Positions 34,664-44,146 of a stretch of DNA of 64,000 bases are shown here, piece by piece. Each line of letters starts with the position of its first letter. The first letter of the stretch is position 1. Location: contig JAGXFQ010000041.1 of the NCBI GenBank assembly GCA_024637145.1, positions 62,001 to 126,000 on the forward strand, read 5' to 3'. The stretch comes from Desulfobulbaceae bacterium (GTDB taxonomy: Bacteria; Desulfobacterota; Desulfobulbia; Desulfobulbales; SURF-16). Position numbers and translations under genes: made by a program. A model generated the notes under the pieces. The model was not told where the DNA came from. It searched no databases and was given only the letters and a program-made list of their open reading frames with translations.

Positions 34664-35194
34664 ATGGGAATGAAAAAGAGGAGGCTGCTTGGCTTGACCC
34701 TCATTGCAGTCATGGTCAGCTCCTGGATCCTTCCGGGTTCTGCCTTGGCAGAGGTCTTTGAACTCGACAGCATGAAGAACCTGTATGAGGGGGTGTCTTT
34801 TGATCATGATATGCATATCGAGGTAACAGGGGATGACTGTGCGGTGTGTCATCATCATACGGCGGGAACAGCTCCTGCTGAGCCGCTCTGTGTGACCTGC
34901 CATGCCAACAGTCCTGAAAAGGATGATCCCCGCTGCAGCTCTTGCCACGTGAAGGATGTCTTTGCGGCTGAGAATATGAGGAAAGTATGGGACACGCCTC
35001 GCCTGTATCATCGGGGCAAGCCCAGTCTTAAGGCGGCATATCATCAGGGCTGCCTCGGTTGTCATGAGCAGAATGATGCGCCTGTCGGCTGCACTGATTG
35101 CCATGCCATGACAGAGGCCGGTGAGAAATTCTATCACACGGGTACCTGTGCCCCGGAACCCAAGAGCGCCGATCAGGGTGGTGGTCATCATTAA
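34664..35194 (+). CDS. Periplasmic pentaheme cytochrome c
   Basis: 176 residues. A Sec signal peptide (1-29, ending GSALA) is followed by five CxxCH haem sites: CAVCH (59-63), CVTCH (76-80), CSSCH (91-95), CLGCH (130-134), CTDCH (143-147), and histidines such as H48, H51, H64-65 that can be distal ligands, as in class III cytochromes. The chain ends in GGGHH, possibly metal-binding. It heads an operon with a Tat ferredoxin (35273) and a NrfD-type membrane protein (36215), so it should pass electrons between periplasmic donors and the membrane quinone pool. Confidence 0.88.
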   Translation: MGMKKRRLLGLTLIAVMVSSWILPGSALAEVFELDSMKNLYEGVSFDHDMHIEVTGDDCAVCHHHTAGTAPAEPLCVTCHANSPEKDDPRCSSCHVKDVFAAENMRKVWDTPRLYHRGKPSLKAAYHQGCLGCHEQNDAPVGCTDCHAMTEAGEKFYHTGTCAPEPKSADQGGGHH

Positions 35195-35272
35195 TTTCTG
35201 ACGAGGGGACCATGTCTGCCAAGCGCTGGCAACATGTCGCACGTCATTGTTTTTTTGAAAAAGGTGAGAGTT

Positions 35273-36202
35273 ATGAAGAAATTAAACCGTAGGGCATTTT
35301 TAAAAGGCGGTCTGGCCAGCGGTGTTGCCGTGGCAGCTGTTGGCTCTGCTAAAAAGGCGAACGCCGCGGGTGATTTCGGCGGCTACCCTGATAGCATGGG
35401 CGTACTGGTCGATATGACGAAATGCGTGGGGTGCCGAACATGTGAAGCGGCCTGTAATAAAGAACAGGGCCTTCCTGCCCCGGCTAAACCATTTACTGAT
35501 ATGTCTGTTTATGAAGAGCAGCGCCATGGTGGTCTGCCCCGCCGGACCACGGAAAAGGAATATACCATTGTCAACAGATATGAGGTTGAAGGTCGCGAGC
35601 AGCCGCTTTTCCGCAAATTCCAGTGTAATCATTGTCAGGAGCCAGGTTGTCTGACCTCCTGTTTTGTCAATGCCTACACCAAGACACCCGAAGGGGCCGT
35701 TATTTATGATGCCACAGTCTGTGTTGGCTGTCGTACCTGTATGATATCGTGTCCTTTCTATGTCCCCACTTACAGCTACTCCTCGCCCACTAATCCGGTG
35801 ATCAAAAAATGTATCATGTGTTATGACACCCGTCTTAAGTTCGGCAGACCGCCGGCATGTGTGGAGGCCTGCCCGCAGCAGGTGATGACCTTTGGCAAGC
35901 GCACGGATTTGATCGGCCTGGCCCACAAGAACATCCAGGATCGACCTGATAGGTATGTGGACCATGTTTATGGCGAACATGAGGTGGGTGGGACCTCCTG
36001 GATGTACCTCACTGCAGTGGATGCGCCTTTTGAGAAGATAGGATTTGATACCCATCTCGGCAAGCAGCCGATCATCTACTATGTCAAGGAATTCCTGGCC
36101 ATCGTACCCATGGTTCTGCTTATTTGGCCGGCCCTTTTTACGGGTTTCCATCTCCTGGCAACGAGGAAGGATGCGCAAAAGAATGAAGAGAGCGAAAGCT
36201 AG
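35273..36202 (+). CDS. Periplasmic 4Fe-4S protein, HybA/HmcB-like
   Basis: 309 residues from the ATG at 35273 (AAGGTGAGAG upstream). A Tat signal NRRAFLKGG is followed by the first ferredoxin motif CVGCRTCEAAC, then CNHCQEPGCLTSC, CVGCRTCMISCP and CIMCYD...ACVEACP, enough for four [4Fe-4S] clusters. A single C-terminal membrane helix (about 270-295, IVPMVLLIWPALFTGFHLL) anchors it, as in HybA and HmcB. It should relay electrons between the pentaheme cytochrome and the NrfD subunit 12 bp downstream. No hydrogenase or molybdoenzyme subunit is present, so the terminal partner is unknown. Confidence 0.9.
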   Translation: MKKLNRRAFLKGGLASGVAVAAVGSAKKANAAGDFGGYPDSMGVLVDMTKCVGCRTCEAACNKEQGLPAPAKPFTDMSVYEEQRHGGLPRRTTEKEYTIVNRYEVEGREQPLFRKFQCNHCQEPGCLTSCFVNAYTKTPEGAVIYDATVCVGCRTCMISCPFYVPTYSYSSPTNPVIKKCIMCYDTRLKFGRPPACVEACPQQVMTFGKRTDLIGLAHKNIQDRPDRYVDHVYGEHEVGGTSWMYLTAVDAPFEKIGFDTHLGKQPIIYYVKEFLAIVPMVLLIWPALFTGFHLLATRKDAQKNEESES

Positions 36203-36214
36203 GAGGATATATTA

Positions 36215-37471
36215 ATGAAGACATTTACCGCACAGGGCTTTCAGCCTGTTGATCAACTTACGAAGCCGGGATCCCGGACAGAATGGACCCTGAAGGAAAA
36301 ATTGCTCCTGGGGCTCAGTCCCGGCGATTATCTGAAGCAGCTTGTCCGCAATCCCCTGAACTGGGTTTTTGCGATCATTTATGCCATTGGCCTGCCCATT
36401 CTGGTCGGCCGCTTTTATTATGGACTGGGCTGGGCCACCCACAGCAGTTATGATTATCCCTGGGGGCTTTTTCTGGGCTGGGGACTTTTCTGTATGGTGC
36501 CTCTTTCCGCCTCAGGCTTTATGCTGGGGACCACGGTGGAGCTTTTTGGCCGCAAAGATTTCAAGCCCATTGAAAGACTGGGACTCCTCAATGGTCTGCT
36601 CGGCTATCTGTTTGCCGTTATCTTTCTGCAGGTGGATCTGGGACAGCCCTGGCGCCTGATCTACCCCATGTTTGTTTCCCTGGGACCGGCAGCAGTCCTT
36701 TTTCTGGTGGCCTGGCATGTCGCCACCTATCTCACTGTCCAGGTTGCCGAGCTTGTGCCTGCCGCCAGTGAGATGATGGGGTGGCAGAAGCCCAAGAAAT
36801 TTGTCAAATCCATTGTTCTGGGCCTGACGGTGTCCGGTATCATTCTCTCCACCCTGCATCAGGGTGCCCTGGGGGCGCTCTTTACCTATGCGCCCGGCAA
36901 GGTGCATCCCCTCTGGTATAATTATAGCTTTCAGTGGTTCCATTTTTTCTGCTCATCTATTTTTGCCGGGCTTTCCATGCTGATTGTTGTCTCCACCCTG
37001 TCAAAATGGTTCCTGGGGTGGCGCTGTGACGCCAACTTCCTCAAAAATCTTGACCGCATCACCTTGGGTCTTGCCAAAGGGGCCTCTCTGGCTCTTATTA
37101 CCTATTTCGTTATCAAGTTGACGGCCATTGCCCATGATAATGAATGGGCCCTGTTGTTCACCGGCTGGGGGCAATGGTATATCTTTGAGATCTGCTTCGG
37201 TGTGCTCCTGCCGCTCTTTCTCTATACCAGCGCCATCAGAAATCAGAGTGTCAGGGTTGCCCGTTTTGCCGCCTTGTTTGCCGTACTCGGTATTGTGCTC
37301 AATCGTCTCAATACGGCCCTGATTACCTATAACTGGCAGTTGTATCAGGAAATTCCTCATTGGCGTGAGATTGTCATTACCATTACAGTGTACGCCACCT
37401 ATATCCTGGTCTATCGTGCCTGTCTCTGCCGTTTACCCATCCTCTTTACCTGGAAGTCTGATTCCAAATAG
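36215..37471 (+). CDS. NrfD/HybB-type quinone-reactive membrane protein
   Basis: 418 residues with about ten membrane helices, matching the HybB/HmcC branch of the NrfD family. Features include the initial cytoplasmic segment LSPGDYLKQLVRNPLNWVF, YDYPWGLFLGWGLF, the helix with QVDLGQPWRLIYP, and ILSTLHQGALGALFTY. Such subunits bind menaquinone and exchange electrons with an attached ferredoxin subunit; they hold no cofactor of their own. It completes the cytochrome - ferredoxin - NrfD operon. A GAGGAT site precedes the ATG. Confidence 0.9.
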   Translation: MKTFTAQGFQPVDQLTKPGSRTEWTLKEKLLLGLSPGDYLKQLVRNPLNWVFAIIYAIGLPILVGRFYYGLGWATHSSYDYPWGLFLGWGLFCMVPLSASGFMLGTTVELFGRKDFKPIERLGLLNGLLGYLFAVIFLQVDLGQPWRLIYPMFVSLGPAAVLFLVAWHVATYLTVQVAELVPAASEMMGWQKPKKFVKSIVLGLTVSGIILSTLHQGALGALFTYAPGKVHPLWYNYSFQWFHFFCSSIFAGLSMLIVVSTLSKWFLGWRCDANFLKNLDRITLGLAKGASLALITYFVIKLTAIAHDNEWALLFTGWGQWYIFEICFGVLLPLFLYTSAIRNQSVRVARFAALFAVLGIVLNRLNTALITYNWQLYQEIPHWREIVITITVYATYILVYRACLCRLPILFTWKSDSK

Positions 37472-37483
37472 GAGAGGCCGTTG

Positions 37484-37519
37484 CCCTGTGCTTCCGGAAT
37501 TATCTCCGGAAGCACAGGG
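37484..37519 (+). terminator. Hairpin after the NrfD operon
   Basis: CCCTGTGCTTCCGG pairs perfectly with CCGGAAGCACAGGG around an 8-base loop, 12 bp after the nrfD stop. No clear T-run follows, so it may be a terminator of weak type or an mRNA-stabilising end. Confidence 0.65.
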
Positions 37520-37638
37520 GCCCTTTGGCGGCGACCAACCGGGCCACCCTCTTCAAGGTATAGCTGGGCTGCTTCCAAAAATCTCCGGTAGGATGGCCTG
37601 CGACCTTGTGCAAAGTGGCTAGACTTGAGGTGTTTTGA

Positions 37639-39471
37639 ATGACTGAGACGTTTCCCTTGAAAAAAATTCTCTACACCTTTTATCTGGTGATCAGTATAGG
37701 TCTCGTACTCCTGCTTTTTATGGGCATCCGGCAGTCGCAGCTCTATCATGCACAGGTGGGAGTGGTTGAGCAGACAGAAAAGCTGCTCTTTCAGTTTTCC
37801 ATTATCCGCGAGCATATTTCAAGCGCCCTCATGGAGAGAGATAAGATCTCCTTTGCCGGGCTCAGTGAGGAGATGGAAACCCTCAACTATAACCTGACCC
37901 AGGTTCTTGACACCCGCCATATAAGTGAGGAGTTCAAACTGACTTTGCTTAACTCCATTGATCTGCACGGAATTGTCCTGCTCTTGAGGGCCATTGAGGC
38001 AGGAGAAGCGAATCCTGAGGATCATCGGCGACTCAGCCGGGAAATCCGCACCCTGGGGGAGCGGCTCATTCTTTTTGATCGTGTTTTGGTCAATTCTTCC
38101 CGGCAACGGCTCATCGGTTTTCAGAATATGGTGATCGGCGCCACGGCGCTGGCCCTCTCAATGCTGGTGGGAATTCTTGTCCTGTTCCATCGCCGCCTCT
38201 TGTCGCCTTTGTGGAGTCTGGTGGATGATGCGGACAGGCTCTTGGCCGGCGAGATCCGCGAGGTGCAGGTGTCCAGCAAAAGCAAGGAAGCGGCGGTATT
38301 AGCCGATATCATCAATGAACAACAGGATCTCAAGGAGGCCGTGGCCATCCGGCTCCAGAAATGCCGTCAGATCAGTGGGGAAATGGTCGCCTCTCTGGGG
38401 GGGGTATGGGTGGAGATAGATGAAGGGGGGCGTCTGTGTCAGGTGAACAAGGAGATGGAGCTGGCCTGTGGCTATCCGGAGGGTAGCCTGGCAGGCAAGA
38501 GGTGGAATACGTTTTTTCAGCCACCGCCGGCATACAGGGAAGTCTCTGATATCCGCAGGCTTGCTGAGGCCGGAGCCCTTGAGTTCAGCCTGCTCGGTGC
38601 TGAGCCGGTACAAGATCGGGTGGTGCGGGCGGTTTTTATGATGAGTCAATGCGGCGAAAATGGTTGTCTGGTCCGCTGTTTCGGCTACGACATTACCGCA
38701 GATAAAAGCAATATTCAGGCCCTGCAGAATGATCTCAGAAACGAGAAAAACAGGAAGAAGGAGCTGGTGCGGGTTTCTCAGCTCACGGCCATCGGTGAGC
38801 TGGCCTGCGGCCTGGCCCATGAGGTGAGCAACGTGGGCAATATCATCATCAATTTCAGTCAGCTTCTTGCGGATGTGGAAGAAGATGGGCACAGCCGGGA
38901 CATTCTGGAGAAGATAATCGACCAGGGGGAGAGGGTCACCGGCCTGGCCTCAAACCTCCTGGCCTTTGGGCAGGGGGACAGTGCGGCGCTGGAAATGGTC
39001 GATATCGGCAAGGTGATTGCTAATTCCCTGGCCCTGCTGGCGCCTCTGTGTAAACAGGATGGTATATATGTGCGGCTTGATGTCGAGGATCTGCCGGCCT
39101 GGCATTGCCCGGCCGGTCAGGTGCAGCAGCTTCTTTTGGCGATTCTCATTAATTGCCGACACGCCTTGAATATCCGCTACCCCGGCCAGGATGCCCTGAA
39201 ACGTATCGAGGTGACAGGTCAGGGTGCTGTTGTTGGGGGCCAGAGAGGCGTTGCCATCAATATCAAAGATTATGGAATTGGGGTGGCAGCAGAAGATCTG
39301 CCCCGGGTCATGGAGCCGGGGTTTGGTAAGTGGCCCGGGGGGACCAGTGCGGGCATGGGGCTCTCCATCGCCCGGGATATTGCCGAAGGGCTTGGCGGCT
39401 CGCTCTGTCTGGAGAGCGAGCCGGGCGAATACGCTGTGGTGCATATTGTCTTTCCCTTGAAAAGGGGGTGA
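37639..39471 (+). CDS. Membrane histidine kinase, orphan
   Basis: 610 residues. Two membrane helices (12-30 and 163-184) enclose a periplasmic helical sensor of about 130 residues, followed by a HAMP-like linker (185-235), a divergent PAS domain (250-352) with C267, C276, C338, C343 and C347, and the transmitter. The phosphoacceptor is His394 (ACGLAHEVSN); the ATPase domain has DYGIGV and a GTSAGMGLS glycine box. No receiver gene adjoins, though the sigma54 regulator at 30335 or that at 44298 could be partners. It follows the cytochrome/NrfD operon by 167 bp with a hairpin between. Confidence 0.85.
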   Translation: MTETFPLKKILYTFYLVISIGLVLLLFMGIRQSQLYHAQVGVVEQTEKLLFQFSIIREHISSALMERDKISFAGLSEEMETLNYNLTQVLDTRHISEEFKLTLLNSIDLHGIVLLLRAIEAGEANPEDHRRLSREIRTLGERLILFDRVLVNSSRQRLIGFQNMVIGATALALSMLVGILVLFHRRLLSPLWSLVDDADRLLAGEIREVQVSSKSKEAAVLADIINEQQDLKEAVAIRLQKCRQISGEMVASLGGVWVEIDEGGRLCQVNKEMELACGYPEGSLAGKRWNTFFQPPPAYREVSDIRRLAEAGALEFSLLGAEPVQDRVVRAVFMMSQCGENGCLVRCFGYDITADKSNIQALQNDLRNEKNRKKELVRVSQLTAIGELACGLAHEVSNVGNIIINFSQLLADVEEDGHSRDILEKIIDQGERVTGLASNLLAFGQGDSAALEMVDIGKVIANSLALLAPLCKQDGIYVRLDVEDLPAWHCPAGQVQQLLLAILINCRHALNIRYPGQDALKRIEVTGQGAVVGGQRGVAINIKDYGIGVAAEDLPRVMEPGFGKWPGGTSAGMGLSIARDIAEGLGGSLCLESEPGEYAVVHIVFPLKRG

Positions 39472-39510
39472 CCGGGGCGCCGGATTGGGATGGGGCTCCT
39501 CCCTGCATTA

Positions 39511-41283
39511 TCAACCCCTGGCTGGATTGATAATGGCCTGCATATCGCGATGGTTGATGGTCTCTTTTTCCAGGAGCACCAGGGTTATGGCCTCCATGAT
39601 TTCACGGTTATCAGTCAGGATCTGGCGCGCTGTGTCATGGGCGGTGTCAATAAGAGCTCTGATCTCGCCATTGATTTCCTGGATCGTCTCCTCACTGACC
39701 AGCGGCCGTGAGGCGCCTGGTTGCTCAGAGGCCTTGAAGACGAGGGCCCCGATATTCTTACTCATGCCCCACTCGCAGACCATCTTGCGGGCCAGATCAT
39801 TCACCCGTTCAATGTCATTGCCTGATCCGGTGGTTATTTCATCAAAGATGAGTTCTTCAGCAACACGGCCGCCGAGAAGGATGCAGAGGTTGTTGAAGAG
39901 GTAGGTGTATGAATGGGAGTGTTTTTCCGTTTCAGGCAACTGCATGGTGAGGCCCAGTGCCTTGCCCCTGGGCACAATGGAAACCTTGTGAACCGGGTCA
40001 GCGCCGGGAAGCATCCAGGCCACCAGGGCATGGCCCACTTCGTGGTAGGCGGTGATTCTTTTCTCCTCCACGGTGATGATCATGGAACGGCGTTCCGCCC
40101 CCATCATTACCTTGTCCTTGGCGATCTCGAGATCACTGATGGTGACCTCGCCGCCCCGGCGGGCCACCATCAGGGCGGCTTCATTAATCATGTTGGCAAG
40201 CTCCGCCCCTGAAAAACCGGGAGTGGATTTTGCCACCATCTTCCAGTCAATATCGGTGGCGGCCTTGATCTTCCGGGCATGAACCTTGAGGATCTGTTCA
40301 CGGCCCAAGACATCGGGGAGGGGCACAAGGACCTGGCGGTCAAAGCGCCCAGGTCTGAGCAGGGCCTGGTCAAGGATGTCAAGGCGGTTTGTGGCGGCCA
40401 CAATAATAACCTGATCGTTCACCTCAAAACCGTCCATTTCCACAAGAAGCTGGTTCAAGGTCTGTTCCCGTTCATCATTGCCCCCGGTGGCCCCTGAGCT
40501 GCGGTGGCGTCCCACGGCGTCAATCTCATCAATAAAGATGATACAGGGCGCCTTTTTTTTGCCTTCGGCAAAGAGATCCCGGACGCGACTGGCGCCGATC
40601 CCCACGTACATCTCAACAAAATTAGAGCCACTGATGGAAAAGAAGGTGACCCCTGCCTCACCTGCTATGGCCTTGGCCAGCAGGGTCTTACCTGTTCCTG
40701 GCTCACCGTAGAGGAGGACGCCCGTGGGAATACGGGCACCTGCCTCGGTGAATTTTGTCGGATCTTTGAGGAAGTCGACGATTTCGACTAGCTCTTCTTT
40801 GGCCTCGTCTATGCCGGCAACATCTTTAAAGCGCACTGTGGACTGCTGGCAATCAAAGAGCTGAGCCTTGCTCTTGCCGAAGGCCATGGCCTTGCCATCC
40901 TGGTTACGGCCTTTGCGTATGAAGAAGAACCAGATCGCCGCCAAGATAAGAAGGGGGGACCAGGAGAGGACGATGCGCAAAAACCAGTGGGGTTCAGAGC
41001 TGGGAATAATCTCGAATTTGGCGCCGGCATCAATAAAAGGCTGAACCGCGGCAGGGTCTTCAGGGATTGCGGCGCGAAAGCGTTCGCCATTGGAGTTCGT
41101 CCAGGTGGCGCTGGTTTTATGCAGTGAGAAGTTCGTCACCACGCCATTTTTTACCTTGTCGACAAAATCAGAGTAGGTGAGAACATTGACCGTCTCAGGC
41201 TGACCTTTGAAAAGATTGAGAACAAGGATGGCAGTGAGACCGATGATGAGCCAGATGGTGAGATTCTTGTAGAAAAGATTCAA
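39511..41283 (-). CDS. ftsH: ATP-dependent zinc metalloprotease FtsH, copy 2
   Basis: 590 residues, the same length as the copy at 32191 but clearly divergent. Two membrane helices (about 7-24 and 104-121) flank a periplasmic domain; the AAA domain has [20 protein letters not shown] and [18 protein letters not shown]; the zinc motif reads HEVGH instead of HEAGH. Ends with [16 protein letters not shown]. It is convergent with the histidine kinase (stop-to-stop about 40 bp). Membrane protein quality control is the expected role; two paralogues 7 kb apart flank the cytochrome operon. Confidence 0.95.
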   Translation of the reverse strand: MNLFYKNLTIWLIIGLTAILVLNLFKGQPETVNVLTYSDFVDKVKNGVVTNFSLHKTSATWTNSNGERFRAAIPEDPAAVQPFIDAGAKFEIIPSSEPHWFLRIVLSWSPLLILAAIWFFFIRKGRNQDGKAMAFGKSKAQLFDCQQSTVRFKDVAGIDEAKEELVEIVDFLKDPTKFTEAGARIPTGVLLYGEPGTGKTLLAKAIAGEAGVTFFSISGSNFVEMYVGIGASRVRDLFAEGKKKAPCIIFIDEIDAVGRHRSSGATGGNDEREQTLNQLLVEMDGFEVNDQVIIVAATNRLDILDQALLRPGRFDRQVLVPLPDVLGREQILKVHARKIKAATDIDWKMVAKSTPGFSGAELANMINEAALMVARRGGEVTISDLEIAKDKVMMGAERRSMIITVEEKRITAYHEVGHALVAWMLPGADPVHKVSIVPRGKALGLTMQLPETEKHSHSYTYLFNNLCILLGGRVAEELIFDEITTGSGNDIERVNDLARKMVCEWGMSKNIGALVFKASEQPGASRPLVSEETIQEINGEIRALIDTAHDTARQILTDNREIMEAITLVLLEKETINHRDMQAIINPARG

Positions 41284-42197
41284 GGGCGTACTCCAGGTAG
41301 GGGCGGAAATGGGCGTGTTTTACGCCGGTCATAGTGGCGGGCCCATTGGCAACAGGTTTGTTGATCGCTACATAAGAATAAGAACAAAGAGATCCGTCAA
41401 GGCGCACAATACAATATAAAAGCCTGAGAGGGTAAGGAAAATGAGGATTTGGAGCTGAAAAAAAAGAACCCCCGGGCCGCCACCCAGGGGTTCACTACAA
41501 GGAATCGCTTTCTCGTTTTTGGAAAATGAGTAAAAACTTAATTGTAGTAATAGCAATTTATGTGCCTGGAATTAATGGGATATTTTTTTGGCCAAAAAAA
41601 CAATGCAATATCAAGATGTTAATTTTATGGGGTGGTTTTTGTCCGGTATGGTTGCTGAGGGAGAGTGGTGGCTTGTTGGCTTATTGTGCGCCCATATAGT
41701 TGTTGATGGCGCAATATTAGTCATTTTTGCTCTGCACTCCTGCGGCGTTCTTCAGCTGTGGGAAGTAGTTGCAAAAGAGGCGGTTTTGTATTATTAAATC
41801 TTTGTTATTTCGACATAAATGGTATATTCAGGTTTCTGGTTATAGTGGAAGTTGCGTTCGTGCCAATATCTTAATATGATAATTTTGGCAATATGTTGCT
41901 TCTTTTATTGTTTAAAAGTTGACAGTGCCAATTTATATGTTTAGAACAAAATTCAAAGGGTCAAAAGTTTTGATCTTAGGATAACCACATTAACAGAGGA
42001 GGAATTGGGAGTAGGGCTTGAGGAGCAAGGGAAATTCGGAGCGGGGACCCGCCAGTCTGCGAACCGATGGAAATGTTCAAGACATTTCAGTCCCGACCAA
42101 GGAACCATGCGTTTCATTTTTTCAGTTCAGGAGCTCTCTTGGTAGGAGGAGTCTTGGCTGTGGGCTGCATGGGCACAATTTTTATAAGGAGGAGCAC
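41284..42197. other. Intergenic region upstream of NrfD module B
   Basis: About 900 bp, AT-rich from 41560 to 42000. Contains a hairpin gaacccc/ggggttc (41466-41493), a possible but unsupported 60-70-residue frame near 41588-41797 that starts with TTG and has no ribosome-binding site, and a folded-looking leader (42037-42110). The promoters for ftsH copy 2 (minus) and for module B (plus) must lie here. Confidence 0.45.
42037..42110 (+). promoter_or_regulatory. Putative structured leader of NrfD module B
   Basis: GGGAC (42044-42048) can pair with GTCCC (42090-42094), enclosing GAAATG-TTCAAGA-CATTTC (42070-42088) and the sequence ccgccagtctgcgaaccgat. It looks like a compact multi-stem RNA, faintly like cobalamin-type leaders (gggaa...cccgcca), but no riboswitch consensus is met. 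It lies 100-150 bases before the first start codon of the module. Confidence 0.3.
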
Positions 42198-42323
42198 ATG
42201 GAAGGCGTATTATTTCTCGTTTTTTGGATTGGTTGCGCTGCACTCCATACCTTGTTTGACCTGAAGGTCAAACCTGCAATTCTGGCATGTCGTGAAGATG
42301 AAGAGAATTTCCGGCATTTCTAA
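42198..42323 (+). CDS. 41-residue single-span membrane protein
   Basis: A tiny protein with one membrane helix (VLFLVFWIGCAALHTLFDL) and a charged tail (CREDEENFRHF). Its AAGGAGG site five bases before the ATG is among the best in the window, which is the main reason to call it. The frame is open further upstream, but only this start has a site. It lies 92 bp before the NrfD gene at 42415. A 77-residue membrane protein holds the equivalent position before the paralogous NrfD gene at 50305, so both may be small accessory subunits. Confidence 0.65.
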   Translation: MEGVLFLVFWIGCAALHTLFDLKVKPAILACREDEENFRHF

Positions 42324-42414
42324 AAAAGTAGCAGAGAATTGTTTTGAGAAATGAAGCGGGTCGCTTGGTTGCTTCCGGCGGAATATGAAAAATCAAAAAG
42401 GGAGGAGTTCGGTA

Positions 42415-43608
42415 ATGAATAATATTCTCGCAAAGGTACTGCCCCAGGATCAGGGGCTGGAAGTTTCTGCTTCCGGAAAATATAATATCGCCATAGGCCT
42501 GATGGGTCTGTTGGCGCTTGTTGGGGTGGCAGCGGGTTTCCATGCCTTTTATATTGGGCACGACCATGCCTTTGGCAATACCCGTGAGGTACCATGGGGG
42601 CTGTTGATTGCGGCCTATGTTTTCTTTGTGGTGACCTCCACCGGACTTTGTCTGGTTTCATCCATTGGTCACGTCTTTGGTTTTGAGCAGTTTAAGCCCA
42701 TTGCCAAACGTTCCGTCTTCATGGCCATTTCCACCATTATTGCCGGTTTTGTGGTTATCGGGTTTGAGATTGAGAACCCCTGGCGCATGGCTATCTATAA
42801 TATTACCTCCCCGAATCTGACCTCCAATATCTGGTGGATGGGCACCCTTTATGGCGCCTATCTTTTTTTCATGCTCATTGAGTTTGCCTTGCTGCAGATG
42901 GGCAAGCACAAGGAGGCTGGTATCTTGGGCATGCTCGGCGTTGTTTCAGGTATTGCCGCCCACTCAAACCTTGGCGCTGTGTTTGGTCTTCTTGGCGGCC
43001 GGGAGTTCTGGCATGGACCCTATATGCCTATTTACTTCATTACCTCTGCCATGATGTCCGGCTGTGCTGCTGTGGTGTTTTTCACCTGGATCGCCTACAA
43101 GTCCAATGGCTGGGAGATGAGTGAAAAGCTGAAAAGTTCCCTGAGCTCCACAGCCAAATTGGGTGCCTTGTTGATCACGGTCATTATGTTCTTTACCTGC
43201 TGGAAGATGATTTCCGGGGTAAGCGGTCAGCCTCCTGGAAAATATGAGGCCGTGATGAGCCTCATCTCCGGTCCTTATTCGGCAAACTTCTGGATTGGCG
43301 AGGTCATGATGGGGCTGGTAATCCCCCTGGCCATTATCCTTGCTGTCCGCGCCAAGTCCATGACCGGACTCTTTATTGCCTCTGTCTCCAGCGTTATTGG
43401 TATCTTTTTCATGCGCTATGATCTGGTTATTGTCGGCATGCTCGTGCCCCATTTTCATGGCATGGGTATTGTTGATCTTCCCCATCTTTTCCCCTATACG
43501 CCAACCTGGCACGAAATTGCCATTGTGGCCGGGGCCATGGGGCTTTGCGGGATGATGTTCCTCTTGGGTGAGCAGCTCTTTAAGGGCCATCTTTCTGAAG
43601 ATCATTAA
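42415..43608 (+). CDS. NrfD-family membrane protein, module B
   Basis: 397 residues with about ten membrane helices. It belongs to the NrfD/PsrC/DsrP branch, distinct from the HybB type at 36215, and is a clear paralogue of the protein at 50305: both have REVPWG / REMPWG with VTSTGLCL-like helices, GFEIENPWRMAIYN, NIWWMGTLYG and the late FMRYDLVIVGMLVPH helix. These proteins exchange electrons with menaquinone. The ATG at 42415 has GGAGGAG seven bases upstream. No ferredoxin or cytochrome gene accompanies it directly; the nearest such pair is at 47708-49043. Followed by a hairpin and a MerR gene. Confidence 0.88.
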   Translation: MNNILAKVLPQDQGLEVSASGKYNIAIGLMGLLALVGVAAGFHAFYIGHDHAFGNTREVPWGLLIAAYVFFVVTSTGLCLVSSIGHVFGFEQFKPIAKRSVFMAISTIIAGFVVIGFEIENPWRMAIYNITSPNLTSNIWWMGTLYGAYLFFMLIEFALLQMGKHKEAGILGMLGVVSGIAAHSNLGAVFGLLGGREFWHGPYMPIYFITSAMMSGCAAVVFFTWIAYKSNGWEMSEKLKSSLSSTAKLGALLITVIMFFTCWKMISGVSGQPPGKYEAVMSLISGPYSANFWIGEVMMGLVIPLAIILAVRAKSMTGLFIASVSSVIGIFFMRYDLVIVGMLVPHFHGMGIVDLPHLFPYTPTWHEIAIVAGAMGLCGMMFLLGEQLFKGHLSEDH

Positions 43609-43631
43609 TTCCTCCTCGGAAGTCTGATGTA

Positions 43632-43670
43632 CAGGGTGTGGACGGCCGCCATCCAGCCGCCCACACCCTG
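43632..43670. promoter_or_regulatory. Hairpin between NrfD (module B) and its MerR gene
   Basis: CAGGGTGTGG (43632-43641) and CCACACCCTG (43661-43670) pair perfectly. It separates the NrfD stop from the MerR ribosome-binding region and mirrors the hairpin at 51525-51561 in module D. It may be a partial terminator, processing site or, as DNA dyad, an operator. Confidence 0.55.
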
Positions 43671-43699
43671 CCGATGTTAAAGATTTTACGGAGGACGTT

Positions 43700-44146
43700 A
43701 TGGTGCGAAAGAAGACAGAGGTGAAGCCCTTAAAGGCCGATCTGCCCATATATCCCATCGGAGTGGCAGCAAAGCTTCTGGGTGTCCATCCTCGAACCCT
43801 GCGGATTTATGAGAATGAGGGTCTGGTGAGGCCGGCTCAGCATAATGGCTCACGGCGCTTGTATTCATTGAATGATATTAAATGGATTGAATGTCTGCGC
43901 TCCATTATCCATGACCAGGGGATCTCGATTCCCGGCCTTAAAAAGCTTTTGACCCTGGTCCCCTGTTGGGATGTGGCAGAGTGCCCGCAGGCGGTTCATG
44001 GCTGCTGCGAGGCCAAGGTCGACTGGGCTGTGCCCAGGTCATTACACAGGGTTGGGGATGAAGAGGACCGGAAGCGGGCCAAGGCCCAAGACGGACAAAA
44101 GCAGAAAAAGGTAGTTTCTGGAAAAAAGCAAGTGTCACCTGGGTGA
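43700..44146 (+). CDS. MerR/HspR-like regulator with cysteine motif, module B
   Basis: 148 residues. The winged helix reads YPIGVAAKLLGVHPRTLRIYENEGLVRP, then RRLYSLNDIKWIECLRSIIHDQGIS. After the dimerisation helix comes LVPCWDVAECPQAVHGCC, i.e. C-W-x3-E-C with further cysteines about 7-8 residues on, and a basic tail. The paralogue at 51591 shares this pattern exactly (TPCWNIAEC...QC). The PCW-x4-C pattern recalls the two-CW cysteine motif and could bind a metal, Fe-S cluster or react with redox signals. It probably controls the adjacent NrfD genes. Confidence 0.85.
   Translation: MVRKKTEVKPLKADLPIYPIGVAAKLLGVHPRTLRIYENEGLVRPAQHNGSRRLYSLNDIKWIECLRSIIHDQGISIPGLKKLLTLVPCWDVAECPQAVHGCCEAKVDWAVPRSLHRVGDEEDRKRAKAQDGQKQKKVVSGKKQVSPG

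Noticed and set aside
41588-41797. 69-codon frame with a possible membrane helix
   Set aside because: Starts with TTG, has no ribosome-binding site, lies in AT-rich DNA and resembles nothing known.
41886-41899. Sigma54-like promoter TGGCAATATGTTGC
   Set aside because: GG and GC are separated by 9 bases rather than the required 10, and it is about 300 bp from the first start codon.
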